Source: Trichobilharzia regenti (Eukaryota; Platyhelminthes; Trematoda; Strigeidida; Schistosomatidae). From it: DNA of 64,000 nt. Made by a program: the position numbers and the translations under genes. Below are positions 1 to 10,799 of the stretch, piece after piece. A model generated the notes under the pieces. The model saw only the letters and a list, made by a program, of their open reading frames with translations, searched no databases and was not told where the DNA came from. Each line of letters opens with the position of its first letter. Position 1 is the first letter of the stretch. The DNA lies in NCBI GenBank assembly GCA_944472135.2, contig OX235263.1:27395379-27459378 (forward strand). The letters are read 5' to 3'.

Positions 1-589
1 AGGTCTGCAGAGAACAAGGTAAAATAGCGATGTGGTATTAAAACCCTAAGTTCCGTCAGAAACTCTGCTGTAACGTTTTGCAGCATGTGTAAAGGCACCA
101 TATATATGATGGGTATATCACTGTAGGCAATGAAAGAAGACAAGAAACCAAAATAGTAGTACGTACATAAATCACCAAGGAGGAACATCAAAATCTCCAC
201 CTACAAAATAATGCCAGGTTGACTGGTTACATTCTCCCAAACCCCAGTAGACTCGTGAATAATACTATAGCGTTTGAAAATGATTACGTTTGGTTCTATT
301 CTCAGTGGAAGTGACGCTATACACTGACAATAAATGAATAAATTCTACATAGAATAAAATGCTTGTCACGGATTCCAGTGCAACCCATTAATGAATGTAT
401 GACTAATATGCAAAACAATTTTAACAGCACAGCTAGACGCTTAGTTTCAACTGGATGATAAAAACAGTAGAATCAAATAAGTGAACATTGAACGACTTAT
501 TACTCCTTTAGGTTCTGGTTTGAAAACACGGCTTTAGCAGCACATCTTTATCGCACTAGCTTCTTTGTAGCCCTATTTACCTAGCTCCA

Positions 590-1175
590 TGGCTGACATC
601 CTCCTCACAGCCATGCCCACTTCGCCATTTCTGAGCCCCGTTCTATTCCTTCGGCGTATTTGATGGGCATTAGGTCCTTGGTTGGTTTGTTACCAGAATT
701 CCTTGTCGATCAACCTTTGTGGCCGGTAATCTGATCTCCACTAACCAGCTATCGAAGACAATTGGTAAAGGAAATCTGCAGCCTATCGGGAATGCTCTTC
801 GTGGCCCATAAAGTCTACAGACCGTAAGCAAGTAGTGACTTGTTCTTGTCGTCGAGTGCAATAGATTTCCCCGCTGATTCCACAGTAATCAATATCTGTC
901 TACCTTTTCCAATCTTCTTGCCTGTAGTTAGAACGATGTTGTCTAAATGAGTAAAAGTAGTGACCTCTTTCAAGTTAATCCCATTGATAGTACCTGACGC
1001 TCGTTTCTGTTAGCTGGTGGATATCTTCATCACCTCCATCTTCTCCATATCCACTTAAAGTCCAGCTCCCGCCGCCAGCCTCTTTATCCAACTTACTGAT
1101 TTTCACCTGTAGATCTTCGAATTTATGTGTCATTAGATAGTAATTGCCCGTAAAATCCAGACCTTCTAAAGTACT
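590..1175 (-). pseudogene. LINE family A fragment, RT C-terminus to 3' end (one half of a split copy)
   Basis: The minus strand translates to a decayed form of family A. The recognisable part reads LEGLDFTGN then LMTHKFEDLQVKISKL, matching LEDLDFADD and SHKLEDMQVKSNKL of the best copy at 36640-36720. Further along are traces of the C-terminal region. Its upstream partner is 2040-2400, and the PLE-2 palindrome lies between them, so this looks like one LINE copy split by a later PLE insertion. Confidence 0.6.
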
Positions 1176-1177
1176 TC

Positions 1178-1990
1178 CATTATGGGTAACTTTTGTTTGA
1201 TAAAGTCTCACAGCGTTATACAGTAATGTTTACTGATGACGTTTCGAGCACAATTTATTGCTCATAATCATAACAAGGTAATCACACGACTTCCTAACTT
1301 CATTTATATAGTTCCATTGTTTTTCTCTTGATTTTCACTTGATTTGATTGGTAGTAGTATTTTCCATATTTCAGGTATGAGTGACGAGTCATTCCTATTG
1401 CATGTGTTGGGTGTAGACTCGATGAACAAGGATTCAGTAATCAACCACCTCTCTATCTCGACCTACCTAGATTACTTTTTAGAATTTTAACCCTCTCCCA
1501 CCACCCTATTGTGTGGTTGTTTGTTAGCGCATGCATTGCAATTGCTGAGCTTTTTTCTAAATTACTTAACTAAGGTAAGAATGGTTGACCCCGAGAAGAT
1601 AAGTAATTTAGAAAAAAGCTCAGCAATTGCAATGCATGCGCTAACACACAACCACACAATAGGGTGGTGGGAGAGGGTTAAAATTCTAAAAAGTAATCTA
1701 GGTAGGTGGAGAGAGAGGTTGATTACTGAATCCTTGTTCATCGTGTCTACACCCAACACACGCAATAGGAATGACTCATCACTCATACCTGAAATATGGA
1801 AAATACTATTACCAATCAAATCAAGTGAAAATCAAGAGAAAAACAATGGAACTATATAAATGAAGTTAGGAAGTCGTGTGATTACCTTGTTATGATTATG
1901 AGCAATAAATTGTGCTCGAAACGTCATCAGTAAACATTACTGTATAACGCTGTGAGACTTTATCAAACAAAATTTACCCATAATGGAATT
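1178..1990. repeat. PLE-2 terminal repeats forming a near-perfect 390-bp-arm palindrome
   Basis: The left arm (about 1178-1568) and right arm (about 1600-1990) are reverse complements with few mismatches, around a 31-nt loop. Landmarks that mirror each other include ATTACTTA/TAAGTAAT at the loop, GCATGCATTGCAATTGC, and the outer CAGTAATGTTTACTGATGACG. The right arm matches PLE-2 flanking repeats at 57080-57200, 58340-58470 and 41540-41900. No PLE coding sequence lies between the arms. It sits inside a LINE A copy. Confidence 0.8.
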
Positions 1991-2039
1991 ACACTCTACC
2001 ACAGTGCACAAGTTTTATTCTTATATCTTCTAAAGTACT

Positions 2040-2400
2040 CTTTCTTGTTCAACGCGGTCCTGCCATCCCGCTCCCAAGCACGGTCTCCGCATGAGCCAGT
2101 TCACCAATAATCGGGAATGTTATCTTACTCCTGTATTCACTTCGAAGTCATCTCTGAGTCTTCTGTTATGAATGGCTTGGTGTGGGTTACTTTTATATAT
2201 ATATAGCTGCTCAATGAGACTGATAAAGGTTTGTGACCTTGAACTCAGTGTCAAAGCAGTTTCCAAATTACTTCTTAGTCAACGCTGCCAAAAGGCTTTT
2301 TCAAATTCGATGACGTTGAGGCAGAGTGAGATTTCACTGCCACTCTATACTCTGTTCTACCATTTCTGTCGGATAGGCGATGTTCAGCACAGAGTCAGCT
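2040..2400 (-). pseudogene. LINE family A fragment, RT palm region (other half of the split copy)
   Basis: The minus strand resembles the segment around DFEKAFDSVDRE and QLYDN to GVRQ of family A, with frameshifts. It lies upstream, in element orientation, of the 590-1175 fragment. Confidence 0.5.
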
Positions 2401-2559
2401 AGGAACTGAACCCAAACCTCTAGCGAATATCTGACTAGCCCTGTGACCACTAAACCATCAATGTTAAGATGTATAACTTCGATACGGATAGAAACTAACT
2501 AATCACATTCTTTTTAATGATTTTCACCGGTTTTCATTTTCTTTCTTGATTTATTTTAG

Positions 2560-2765
2560 GTATATCATTTGGACAACTGAATAACGCTGTCAATAATAGT
2601 AATAATCATAATACTAATATTAATAATTTTAATAATGGATTTGGCTTAGGCAACAATACTTCGACTAGTAGTAATATTAATAATAATAATGATAATAGTA
2701 GTAATACCACTAGTGGATCCGGTTGGCGTCCTGTCAAATTTAGAATTGGACAAACTGCAAATTAA
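2560..2765 (+). CDS. Last coding exon of an unidentified plus-strand gene, Asn-rich C-terminus
   Basis: A pyrimidine-rich tract ending TTTTAG precedes 2560. From there the frame is open for 67 codons after a 2-nt split codon and stops at TAA 2763-2765. The peptide begins ISFGQLNNAV, continues through an Asn/Ser-rich low-complexity stretch encoded mainly by AAT and AGT, and ends in the non-repetitive sequence GWRPVKFRIGQTAN. No ATG starts it, as expected for an internal-to-terminal exon. No transposon similarity was seen. The compact C-terminal motif after low complexity looks like the conserved tail of a host protein, but I do not recognise the family. Upstream exons are not visible; the sequence to the left is LINE and PLE debris consistent with an intron. 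It converges on the minus-strand RING gene. An unlikely alternative is a chance open frame. Confidence 0.66.
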
Positions 2766-3910
2766 TACAAAAGGCAGAGAAACAATTATATTGCACCACC
2801 ATTATCACTTATTAATAATAATAACAATAATAGTAACAATAATAATCTAATGACATCATCACCATTGCTTTTAATGTAGAAAATATTAAGATTTTCATTG
2901 AATTGCTTGAAAAATACTGCCTAGATTAACCTTATTATTACTCCTAGTAATGTGTTAATTGGATGTCCATCTGCATTCTTCTTGCTCACGTCTACACACT
3001 CATGCATACACATAGACACTTAAAAATACACACAACTAGAGGAGAACGCATGTGGTGCTTAATATTTGAGTCTTTGTCTGTCTTCTCAATCCTGTCGTCC
3101 TACAGTCGTTAGCCTTCGCCTTTCATTATTCCTTCTCCTTTGTTGACCTTTCAATACAACAAAAATTGGTTGACTTTGAATACCTCGGCTTATCTATCGT
3201 CTGACAGTGATACTATGCATAACTGAATGTGTTGTATTCATTCGTCGAATCGATTTTACTTCTTTCCTTCTAAATGTGTATATTTTGTTTGTTAGTAATG
3301 TTTGAAGATCACAACAGTATGCTTTCAGTTGAATCTCCATTCTGATGTACACCTACAAATAATATTTGCACATACGCGGACACATCATGTATTATGACAT
3401 TTAAAAATGTCAAATGTCAATGACTGTGGTAGTGGTGGTTATACCATCTTCGCAAAGTGAATAGAAATGATGAACCAGTGGGATAATCAAGTATTGTTAT
3501 TTCCCATGTGCAGAATCTTCTTTCTTTTTCTTTCAAATTAATCTGTACACTTTTGAGTACCCAGTAGTGGAAAGCATTTCTCAACATTGATAATTAATAG
3601 TGAATGAATATTGATGAAGTAGAGACAATACGTACACTACTCATACAAAATGTTATTAGCCTACTATTGTTGTCGTTGTTCTTGTTGTTGCTGCTACCGT
3701 CGCCAGTCTTCATGTCTCCTTGATTGTTTCTTTTTCTTTCTGTTTTCGTTTTGATTAATGTCCGCCTTACAAGCTTATGCCTATTTCCTTACCTATCTAT
3801 CTATCTACCCGCCTACTTTCCTATCTAACTAACTACCTACCTACGTAATTACTCACCTACAATCACAGTCACACTGTCATGTTTCGGCGAAAAATAAAAG
3901 AAGAGAGCTT
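2766..3910 (+). other. Probable 3' UTR of the plus-strand gene, with polyadenylation signal
   Basis: No coding sequence or transposon was recognised after the TAA. It contains AAT-rich and CTAT-rich simple sequence (around 2810-2850 and 3796-3840). The first plus-strand AATAAA after the stop is at 3893-3898, which would give a 3' UTR of about 1.1 kb. This is inference from one hexamer. Confidence 0.35.
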
Positions 3911-4600
3911 AACTGTCTATTAACTATTTAAAGGTTTGTCACTGAAATACAAAAAAAGCACACAAAAAAGAATATTAGTGTATTGTTGAGTTAATTTCCT
4001 GTTTTATCACTGTTCTGCAATTTTCGCCCCATGTTTGACAACTTACTTACTCCAAGTGTAATTTAAATATATATAAACATATATATATATATGCAAAGAT
4101 TTCAAAAAAAGCAATCTATAAAAACAGCAATGACCTTCATTATTTTCTTTTATCGATTAATTTATTTCATTGGAAGATACTTTTGTAGAGAATGATAACA
4201 GCTGATGAGCATGGGTAGGGCGGGTTCAAATCTCAGACGGGGGACATCCATCATATTAACCTACTTACTCTTGACTATGTAGTTTTAAGCCCAGAAATGT
4301 GGGGAAGTTTGCTGCAGGGTGAGCAAACCTATCTGTAAAACTGCGATCACCTTCCTCGCTTCAGAAATGCAAGAATACTGAACTTTTTAAACTTGAAAAG
4401 ACTTCTCATTTTCAAAGAGAGAAGTTGTCGACTGAAGAAAGCTGTCGCAGTGCTATTTCACTAATCAATCTTCTTTAGATGAAAGCAGAAGTAACTGTAG
4501 GTAGGGGGTGGGTGGGTAGGGATATGGAATGTCATACGACCGCTTTACGTTATCAGTATTAATAAAGAAATAACTAATATATTTGCAGTCCAGTCGTGTT
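3911..4600 (+). other. Intergenic stretch with one SINE6-like fragment
   Basis: About 4200-4390 has a Pol III B-box-like GGTTCAAATCTC and a tail resembling the SINE6 copies at 21290 and 58840. A G-rich tract (GGTAGGGGGTGGGTGGGTAG) is at 4499-4519. Nothing else was recognised. Confidence 0.3.
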
Positions 4601-5025
4601 CATTTTTAGCTGGCTGATTTAACTGAGAAGCTTTCGTAATCCTCCTTGTAGACAACATCTTCAGCGTAGGCTTTCATATAGAGTCAACTTGTTTCAATTC
4701 TCTCTGAATGAACATTTCATTGTATCTCCTGTCAACTTCCTTTATCGTGATTGGCTGTTAATTTACGTCTCTATTGATCATCTTTACTGAATTGGAATTG
4801 GAACTTTCTTGTCAAGTGATCAATTGTTCATAACTTCGTAAATTTGAAATTTGGAAACACAAATATACGTCAAATCAACATACACGTCGATCAAACAGTC
4901 AACCGTAATAGCGACAACTTAATAAGTCACAGTGTAAACTGTGCAAAAGCATTGTTTAGAGAAGTTCAAAGACACTATAGTATTGCGGTGTTGAAGAGAA
5001 TGGAGGAAAAATACCTACTAAATGT

Positions 5026-5528
5026 TAGGATACAATTGGTGGATGGTGACTAGCAGTGGAATCCAGGATGCACATTTCGTCCTGTTTGGGACTCGTCATC
5101 TGGATGTACCTGCATTTCTCAGTGAGTAATGATGTTCCCACCGAGACTCCAGCCTAGTACCCATAGTTTCGAACGCCAAAGCGTTATCCACTAGACCACT
5201 TGGGCCACGAGAGCCACCTCTTGTGCAACGGATCATATTAATTATTGAATTGGATTTTTTTTTGGCGTTCGAAACTATGGGTACTGGGTTCGAGCCTCAG
5301 TGGGAACGTCATCACTCACTGAGAAATGCAGGTACATCCAGATGACGAGTCCCAAATAGGACGAAATGCGCATCCTGGATTCCACTGCTAGTCACCATCC
5401 ACCACTTGTATACCAACTAAATACCCAGACATCGTCGAAGCATCCGCACAAGAAGCCGACATGTCACCCTGAGACCGAGCACTTCAGTCCAATCAATCGA
5501 CGGGAAAATCAAAAAGTCCAATTCAATA
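5026..5528 (+). mobile_element. SINE3 (Smalpha-like, hammerhead SINE), 5'-inverted insertion in PLE-1
   Basis: 5030-5257 is a minus-oriented unit: 3' part, hammerhead region, then tRNA-like head. 5263-5528 is plus-oriented: head with B box GGTTCGAGCC, hammerhead region and 3' tail ending TTCAATA. The pair is bounded by the 13-bp direct repeat ACCTACTAAATGT at 5013-5025 and 5529-5541, so it entered as one event. Both hammerhead cores read ATGACGA before the GTCC/GGAC stem, which is C3 changed to A, so both are probably inactive. Confidence 0.85.
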
Positions 5529-5886
5529 ACCTACTAAATGTCTTCAAAAAGAATGGATATCCTAAATACAAGGATATAGCACGCAAGCCAACATGATAAC
5601 TTCATTGACTAGTGTGCAGACTTAGAAGAAGACAAGATCAATGCCAATTACCAAAATAAATTGAATAAAATGCGATAAACACTACGTCGGTCAAAGTGGT
5701 CGTCCCCAGTGAATCAGAATTCAAGAACATAAATCAGCTATGAAAAGACACGATATGCATTCATACATATAGACACCAACTTGACTGGTATTATGTAAAA
5801 TAATCTAAATATAGAGGAAACACCAAAAATGTCAGGCAGTTTCTACAAACCAGGTGCTCAAGCGAATCAGCAACTAGCAAACACAT

Positions 5887-6305
5887 ATTTGGTTAGGCAC
5901 TAGTCAGTAACTAGGGCAACATGTCTAGTCCTATCTTCAGTGCAGACTGAATTCTATCAGTTAAGCTTGCAATGTGGCTACCATGCTAGCGGTGGCTTGC
6001 CATTACGATGCACTGTGAAATGTTGGTATTAGATGGTTGGAGGCAATCGGCAGGAAGCCTTGGACCTAGGTTTCGTGCTAGTTGGCAGTCCTAGTCAGCA
6101 AGGCGTATCTGCAAACTTGAAGCAACCCATGTCCCTTCCGAGATTCGAACCCGCGTCACCCAGTGCTGCATACAGAGACGTTACCACTGAGCTATTCAGG
6201 CTCTCGACTGGCCTCCTTTAGGACTGACTGTATTGGATATTTTTTGAGTGGAAACTAATCAGTAACTAGGATTCCTGCCGATTGCCTCCAACCATCTAGT
6301 AGTAA
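5887..6305 (-). mobile_element. SINE5 (tRNA-derived) insertion in PLE-1, partly inverted
   Basis: The minus strand of 6213-6025 reads a tRNA-like head (AATAGCTCAGTGGTAACG, then GGTTCGAATCTC) and a tail ending CCTCCAACCATCTAAT. A short plus-oriented copy of the tail end is at 6265-6303. The 9-bp CAAACACAT at 5878-5886 and 6306-6314 is a possible target duplication that would include the unassigned 5887-6024. A related plus copy is at 52695. Confidence 0.65.
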
Positions 6306-6457
6306 CAAACACATTACAATACACCAAATTTGCCAACTAACAGAAAATAAATCACATGACAAGGAGTTTCAAATTACAAGTCAATAAAAATGATCAACAG
6401 ACGCGTAAATTAACAACTAATCACTACAATGGTTGTCAGAATATATAATTACATCAT

Positions 6458-6715
6458 TTGTGGGGAATTTTTTCATCCCTTCACGTTCCCAATGGAACAT
6501 AGGTTTTCAAGCTAGAGGATTTAAGCTTCTGTAGAGGTGTTTATTTTTAGTGAATGGGGTTGCTAGCCTTATGCTCCCGTGACCTTCCCTCTTTACCAGC
6601 TTTATTTCTGGCTCAGCGAGGTAAAGGAGTGCGTTGGTGGCCGGAGATCGAATCCCAAACCATGTGCATGGTCGGTGAGTGTCCTAACCGCTGTGGCACC
6701 GAAACACATGGTGAA
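6458..6715 (-). mobile_element. SINE1 (tRNA-derived), near full length
   Basis: On the minus strand the head is a tRNA-like region with CCATGCACATGG and GGGATTCGATCTCC, then CTCGCTGAGCCAGAAATAAAGC, and the 3' part GTTCCATTGGGAACGTGAAGG. It matches the copies at 45795 (+) and 22124 (-). Confidence 0.7.
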
Positions 6716-7169
6716 TTTAAATAAGTCTATTTTATGCTGAAACCTGCGTTAGTTTAAGATGTTGCCTAGAAGGAAGGACAACGAAAGGTTCGCAGTTAAA
6801 TCAACTAGGTCAGGGAAGACAACTAAATCAAAATCAACTTTCTGAGCCACAAATCTTCTCCGTTATTTCATAACACGAGCTGGTTTTATTTCGTGGGACC
6901 TTTTCGACCACATACATCCTAAACAATATCAAATATGAACATACTTTCTCGACACTAACATCGAGTTATTATAGACAGAAGGTATAAGCAAAATAATTCC
7001 AAAAAACAGTGATGTGAGTATACAGATTATTGACTGTTAAAAAAGGTCAGCTATTTACGATATATTTCGACAAGAGGGTAGAGTTCAGATTTTTCATGGA
7101 TACAAGGAAATATGGACTAGAGACAGAATTAAACACCGAACAACAGAAATAATTTATACATAATATAGT

Positions 7170-7260
7170 AATTTTTTTTTAATAATAACAGCTTTATTCC
7201 AAACAGTATTTGCGGTACAGGTATGGAATTTTCAGCGTGCATTACAGTATATTGCATCTA
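7170..7260 (-). mobile_element. SINE2 3' fragment
   Basis: GCTTTATTCCAAACAGTAT and GGTACAGGTATGGAATTTTC match the 3' part of SINE2 at 26060-26247. The tRNA-like head is missing. It is followed by A/T-rich AATAAA-type simple sequence at 7290-7375. Confidence 0.5.
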
Positions 7261-7492
7261 ATTACCTCATAAATTATATAAGATTTTTAAAAATCAAAGA
7301 TAAATAAATAAAAATAAAATAAATAAGTTATAAATAAATAAAATAAATAAATATTAAAAATTAAGAAAAAAACAGCGTAGAGTATTTCATTTCAAACAAT
7401 GCACCACAGGATTTGAAATATAAAGTTGATGTGTGGTAGTAGATGAGAACAGTGTAGTAGTAACGAGGAAAGGAAAACAAAAACTAATGAGA

Positions 7493-7960
7493 CTATTTTT
7501 TAGAGTGCTGCAGTAAGTTTATCGTGTCATACCTAACGGATTTCTCATCACATAACAGCTGTGCCAGATATGGTATTGTGGAGTTTTTGTATTTGGTAGT
7601 CCTAGCATATACCCGCCTATAGCTGCTTCTAGTTCTACCAGATGAAATGCAAGGAGACAGATGCGTATAGAGAGGATTCTCGGGGTCCGACAATATTGTA
7701 TTCGCTAGTTTCTTACATGATATAATATGTCTATCTACAATAGTGTTCACCAGTTGGTTTAACGATATCCCACTTGCCCTACTAACAGCTTTTAGTGCCC
7801 TTCTCAGCGAAGCAAAGTCTTTCTTAAGTAGTCCAGGAAAGACTAATGGGGAGCAGTAAAGGAGGATGGGTAGAATACAAGAATTTACAAACTGAGAAAG
7901 CAAAGACTGCTTTATACCAGACTGCCTAAATTTCCTAATGTAGAACGTTAAGCGAAACAT
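7493..7960 (-). pseudogene. CR1/jockey-like LINE, RT C-terminal region
   Basis: A 155-residue open frame lacks the RT catalytic core but has the characteristic C-terminal pattern of CR1/jockey-type elements: CILPILLYCSPLVFPGLLKK, LRRALKAVSRASGI, HIISCKKLANTIL, then YARTTKYKNSTIPYLAQLL. It is clearly different from families A and B. It is 5'-truncated at about 8000 and lies in the intergenic interval. The family name is from memory of schistosome SR1/CR1-type elements and is not certain. Confidence 0.6.
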
Positions 7961-8396
7961 CTTTCTAGTAACTGACTAGCAAGATGTGGGAAGACCAGGA
8001 AAGATCGGTGGAAAAACTCAGCCCAACGTACTTGACATAAGAGAATTTTAAGAGGGTAGTAGTGAACAGTAAGAATACACTTATGACGTAGACAAACAAT
8101 TAAGTAATTTTGTAAACTTAATCATGAGTTCACCTCAGTAAGTGGAGGGAAAAACTCTAAAACACATGAACAAAATAATTACGGTTACCAAGACAGTGAA
8201 AGTTTAGTCTATCTGTCTGTCTGTCTGTTTTCGACATAGCACTTTACACATATGTGCGGGAGTTCAAGTCGCCACACTCCCTCCTTGTAGCATACCAAGC
8301 AAGAGAAGAAAGTGCAAGAAAAGCATAATAGAGACAGTAAACAGAAGTGTGAGACAAAGGAAGAGTAATAACGAAGAACAAAACAGTTTCATTGGA

Positions 8397-9387
8397 AATC
8401 ATAAGTCACAAGGAGTGGATGCATCTGTGTGCAATCATTGAGAACGATTTTGAGCCATGTCACCAATTGTTTCCAACCATTGGTTTTTACCGTCACGAGG
8501 ACCCCAACTGGCCAGGAAGTCTACACCTTCCTATGTGGCTGGCTGAAACTAACTGTTGTAGATTTCATTGACTGGTGCCATGTTTTTGTTTGACCGCCAC
8601 TAGCTTTTTATCAGCCTGACCCTATATCCACTAACATTGCTCGTCTAGAAAGGCGATGACTAGGCATCCGTAACACATATTCTAACCATCTCAATCGGTG
8701 TAGCTACTTCACAACCTTATAGATTGATTTACCCTACCTCCTTACCTAGCACTCGATCGATACAACACCTCAATATTGCTCACCCTATTATACCATTTCA
8801 CACGGGAGGTAGAACGCAGGCACCCATGATTGAAAACAGCTAATCTTTTCATGTCTTCCACTCTCAATGGCCAGGTCTCACAGCCTGCCATAAAGGAGGA
8901 CGGAGCGGACTGCTGAGCAGTACACCCGCCCTTTGGTCGATAGTCGAATATCTCTTCTACGCCAGAGATGGCGTAAACTGGCAAATGCGAAACGAGCCCC
9001 CTGTATCCGTTCTGAGATTTCATCAGAGACCAACCCATTGGGGCTGATGGTACTTCCCAAATAAGTGAAGCGGTCAACGTGCTCTACCGCTTCACTCCCT
9101 ATTTCTAATCTAGGAGTCGGTGTAGTCCAGTCCTGTAACATCATCTTGCATTTGGCGGGAGCGAATTGCATGCCAAACATTCGTAGATTGCGGCTCAAGG
9201 TGTTTAGAAGACTCTGCATTTTTTCAGTGTCCTCACCTAGAAGGAATATATCGTCTGCATATTCTAAGTCAACGAGATTATTCCCTGGTAACAAGTCAAG
9301 TCTAGCTTTCTTTTTGTATACACAGGTTGGGTGGAAGTCTTTTGATATCCGTAGCTTTTGAGACACAAAGTAACCATGATTTTCTTT

Positions 9388-9393
<6 letters not shown>
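8397..9393 (-). pseudogene. LINE family B copy, RT palm to 3' end, 5'-truncated
   Basis: The minus-strand frames contain NLVDLEYADDIFLLGEDTEK (YADD catalytic motif), KCKMMLQDW, DRFTYLGSTISPNGLVSDEI, LRHLWRRRDIRLSTKGRVYC and SVLLYG, then VEDMKRLAVFNHGCLR after a frameshift near 8880. The 3' end is a conserved non-coding tail at about 8400-8500. The 5' end abuts a TA microsatellite at 9391. The closest groups by motif are RTE-like LINEs of trematodes. Confidence 0.8.

Positions 9394-9440
<47 letters not shown>
9391..9440. repeat. (TA)n microsatellite
   Basis: About 25 TA units at the truncated 5' edge of the LINE B copy. Confidence 0.95.
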
Positions 9441-9442
<2 letters not shown>

Positions 9443-9741
9443 AGGCTTAGAGAATCTAGTAGACGCTTACCCTTCAGTTATTCCTATGTACTTACTACCG
9501 CCACCATCGTGCATGAGGCTGCTTGATAAAGCTACTTAGATAGCTTAGAGGTGTTAGGAATCTATGAAACCAAATGGAATGGAAGTGAACTCTCTAATAT
9601 TATTGACTGGAGAGTCAATAACCCCACTCCAGTCATCCAGAATACGCCCGCACACACACACACAGAGAGGGTTGGACTAATCACAATATATTTATACAAG
9701 TGTATCAACTTCAGCCATGTCAGAGTGTCTAATACGTATGG

Positions 9742-9788
9742 ATGTATGTATGTATGTATGTATGTATGTAGGTAGGTAGGTAGGTATG
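9742..9788. repeat. (GTAT)n/(GTAG)n microsatellite
   Basis: Tandem TATG units followed by TAGG units. Confidence 0.9.
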
Positions 9789-9808
9789 TTTAATAATCAA
9801 TTCTTCTA

Positions 9809-9992
9809 TACAACTGGTGGATGGTGGCTAGGAGTGGAATCCAGGATGCGCATTTCGTCCTATTTGGGACTCGTCAGCTGAATGTACCTGCATTTCTCAG
9901 TGAGTGATGATGTTCCCACTGAAGCCGACATGTCAACCTGAGACCGAGCACTTCGGTCCAATCAATCGACGAGAAAATCAAAAATTCAACTC
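9809..9992 (+). mobile_element. SINE3 short 5'-inverted insertion with an intact hammerhead core
   Basis: A minus-oriented hammerhead part is joined to a plus-oriented 3' tail (AGCCGACATGTCAACC to TTCAACTCAATA). The 17-bp direct repeat AATAATCAATTCTTCTA at 9792-9808 and 9993-10009 flanks it; the first bases may be shared with the tail. The tRNA-like head is missing. Confidence 0.85.
9836..9893 (-). ncRNA. Hammerhead ribozyme (Smalpha type) with intact core
   Basis: The minus strand reads ATTCAG, CTGACGA, GTCC-CAAAT-AGGAC, GAAA, TGCGCAT, C and then CTGGAT. The CUGANGA and GAAA boxes are intact. Stem II is GUCC/GGAC. Stem I pairs AUUCAG with CUGGAU (one G-U). Stem III is the short self-complementary AUGCGCAU, so cleavage after AUC may need dimerisation. 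Core and stem-loop agree with the known Schistosoma Smalpha ribozyme. Activity is inferred. Confidence 0.72.
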
Positions 9993-10009
9993 AATAATCA
10001 ATTCTTCTA

Positions 10010-10795
10010 GCTTAATTATTCCATAGTTGTGTAAGACGACTATTTTATGCTAGAATTGTAACAGCATGAAAACATTAAGGAACAGTTTGACAAGATGAAA
10101 TTTTTTTTTCTTAAATACTTAACAATTATTTTATGTTCTATTGAAAAACTAGTTGATTACTAGACATTATCCTCCCAATTATCCGATAAAATCTGTCTCC
10201 TCTTAAACAGCGAAAAACTTTATAAAAACTAAACTTGTTGATTATTTGGTTAATTCTCAGAGATTACTCAAGTGTCTTAAAGTTACTTTCAATAAAAGAA
10301 ATTAAAAAAAAGTTAACTTAGTGCGTTTCTTTTTGAATTGTTTAAGCATAGAATTGATTTAAGATGTCATCTGAAATGTCTAGAAAACAGTAGGGCATTA
10401 ATCAGCATTACAACTTGAAACAGTAGTATTATCGCCTCTGCCTACTACTACTACTACTACTCCTACTGTTGTCTGATGTGATGAGTAGTCTTTGAAACTA
10501 ATCACATCACTTTGATATGACTGACAAGTACAAGGGGTTTCATATGAATGAATGGTTTTCATTCAATTATGCATATAACTTACTGGTGAATATCTCTTTT
10601 TGAGTGTCAAAATGTTTGAGGTAATCTAAATTTTAACTGGAATGTCAGTTAGCCTGAAGACAGGTGATATGATAAATCTGCTAAAGTGAGACAGTTGGAA
10701 TATGTCTTCTGCTATTTCGCCTTGACAATTATTGTCTAAGTGATAGGAATTATTATGTACAGAAAATTTATATCTGAGTACAGCTAAGGTTTAAT
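10010..10795. other. Intergenic sequence, nothing recognised
   Basis: AT-rich, with a CTA/CTC tract near 10442-10465. No open frame with recognisable similarity, no SINE head. Confidence 0.5.
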
Positions 10796-10799
10796 TATT

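Larger units (their letters stand above)
4605..6440 (+). pseudogene. Decayed PLE-1 copy with inverted flanking repeat, carrying two later SINE insertions
   Basis: 4605-4830 matches the inverted left repeat of the better PLE-1 copy at 53339. Then 4844-5030 gives an RT-thumb-like peptide (SVNCAKALFREVQRHYSI, LKRMEEKYLLNV). The frame resumes at 5530 (LLNVFKKNGYPK), followed by a broken GIY-YIG endonuclease (KHYVGQSGRP near 5670-5705; EHKSAMKRHDMHS near 5728-5765). 6345-6440 matches the right repeat. Stops and frameshifts make it inactive. A SINE3 inverted pair splits it at 5026-5528 and a SINE5 composite at about 5887-6305. Confidence 0.75.

Noticed and set aside
1509..1859. 116-codon frame on the plus strand and its minus partner
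   Set aside because: Both lie in the PLE-2 palindrome arms and mirror each other; they have no coding similarity.
1870..1945. Hammerhead-like motif in the PLE-2 repeat (GAGCA loop TGCTC, GAAA, ACGT)
   Set aside because: Stem II, GAAA and a palindromic stem III are present, but no CUGANGA box can be aligned at this copy or at 58341; kept as a possible decayed ribozyme only.
3660..3860. Short tandem CTAT/CTAC tracts suggesting an array
   Set aside because: Simple-sequence repeats with no spacers; not CRISPR, which is not expected in an animal genome.
9327..9539. Frames rich in Tyr-Ile repeats (also 26654, 27105, 30170, 31963, 62422)
   Set aside because: Translations of TA microsatellites.
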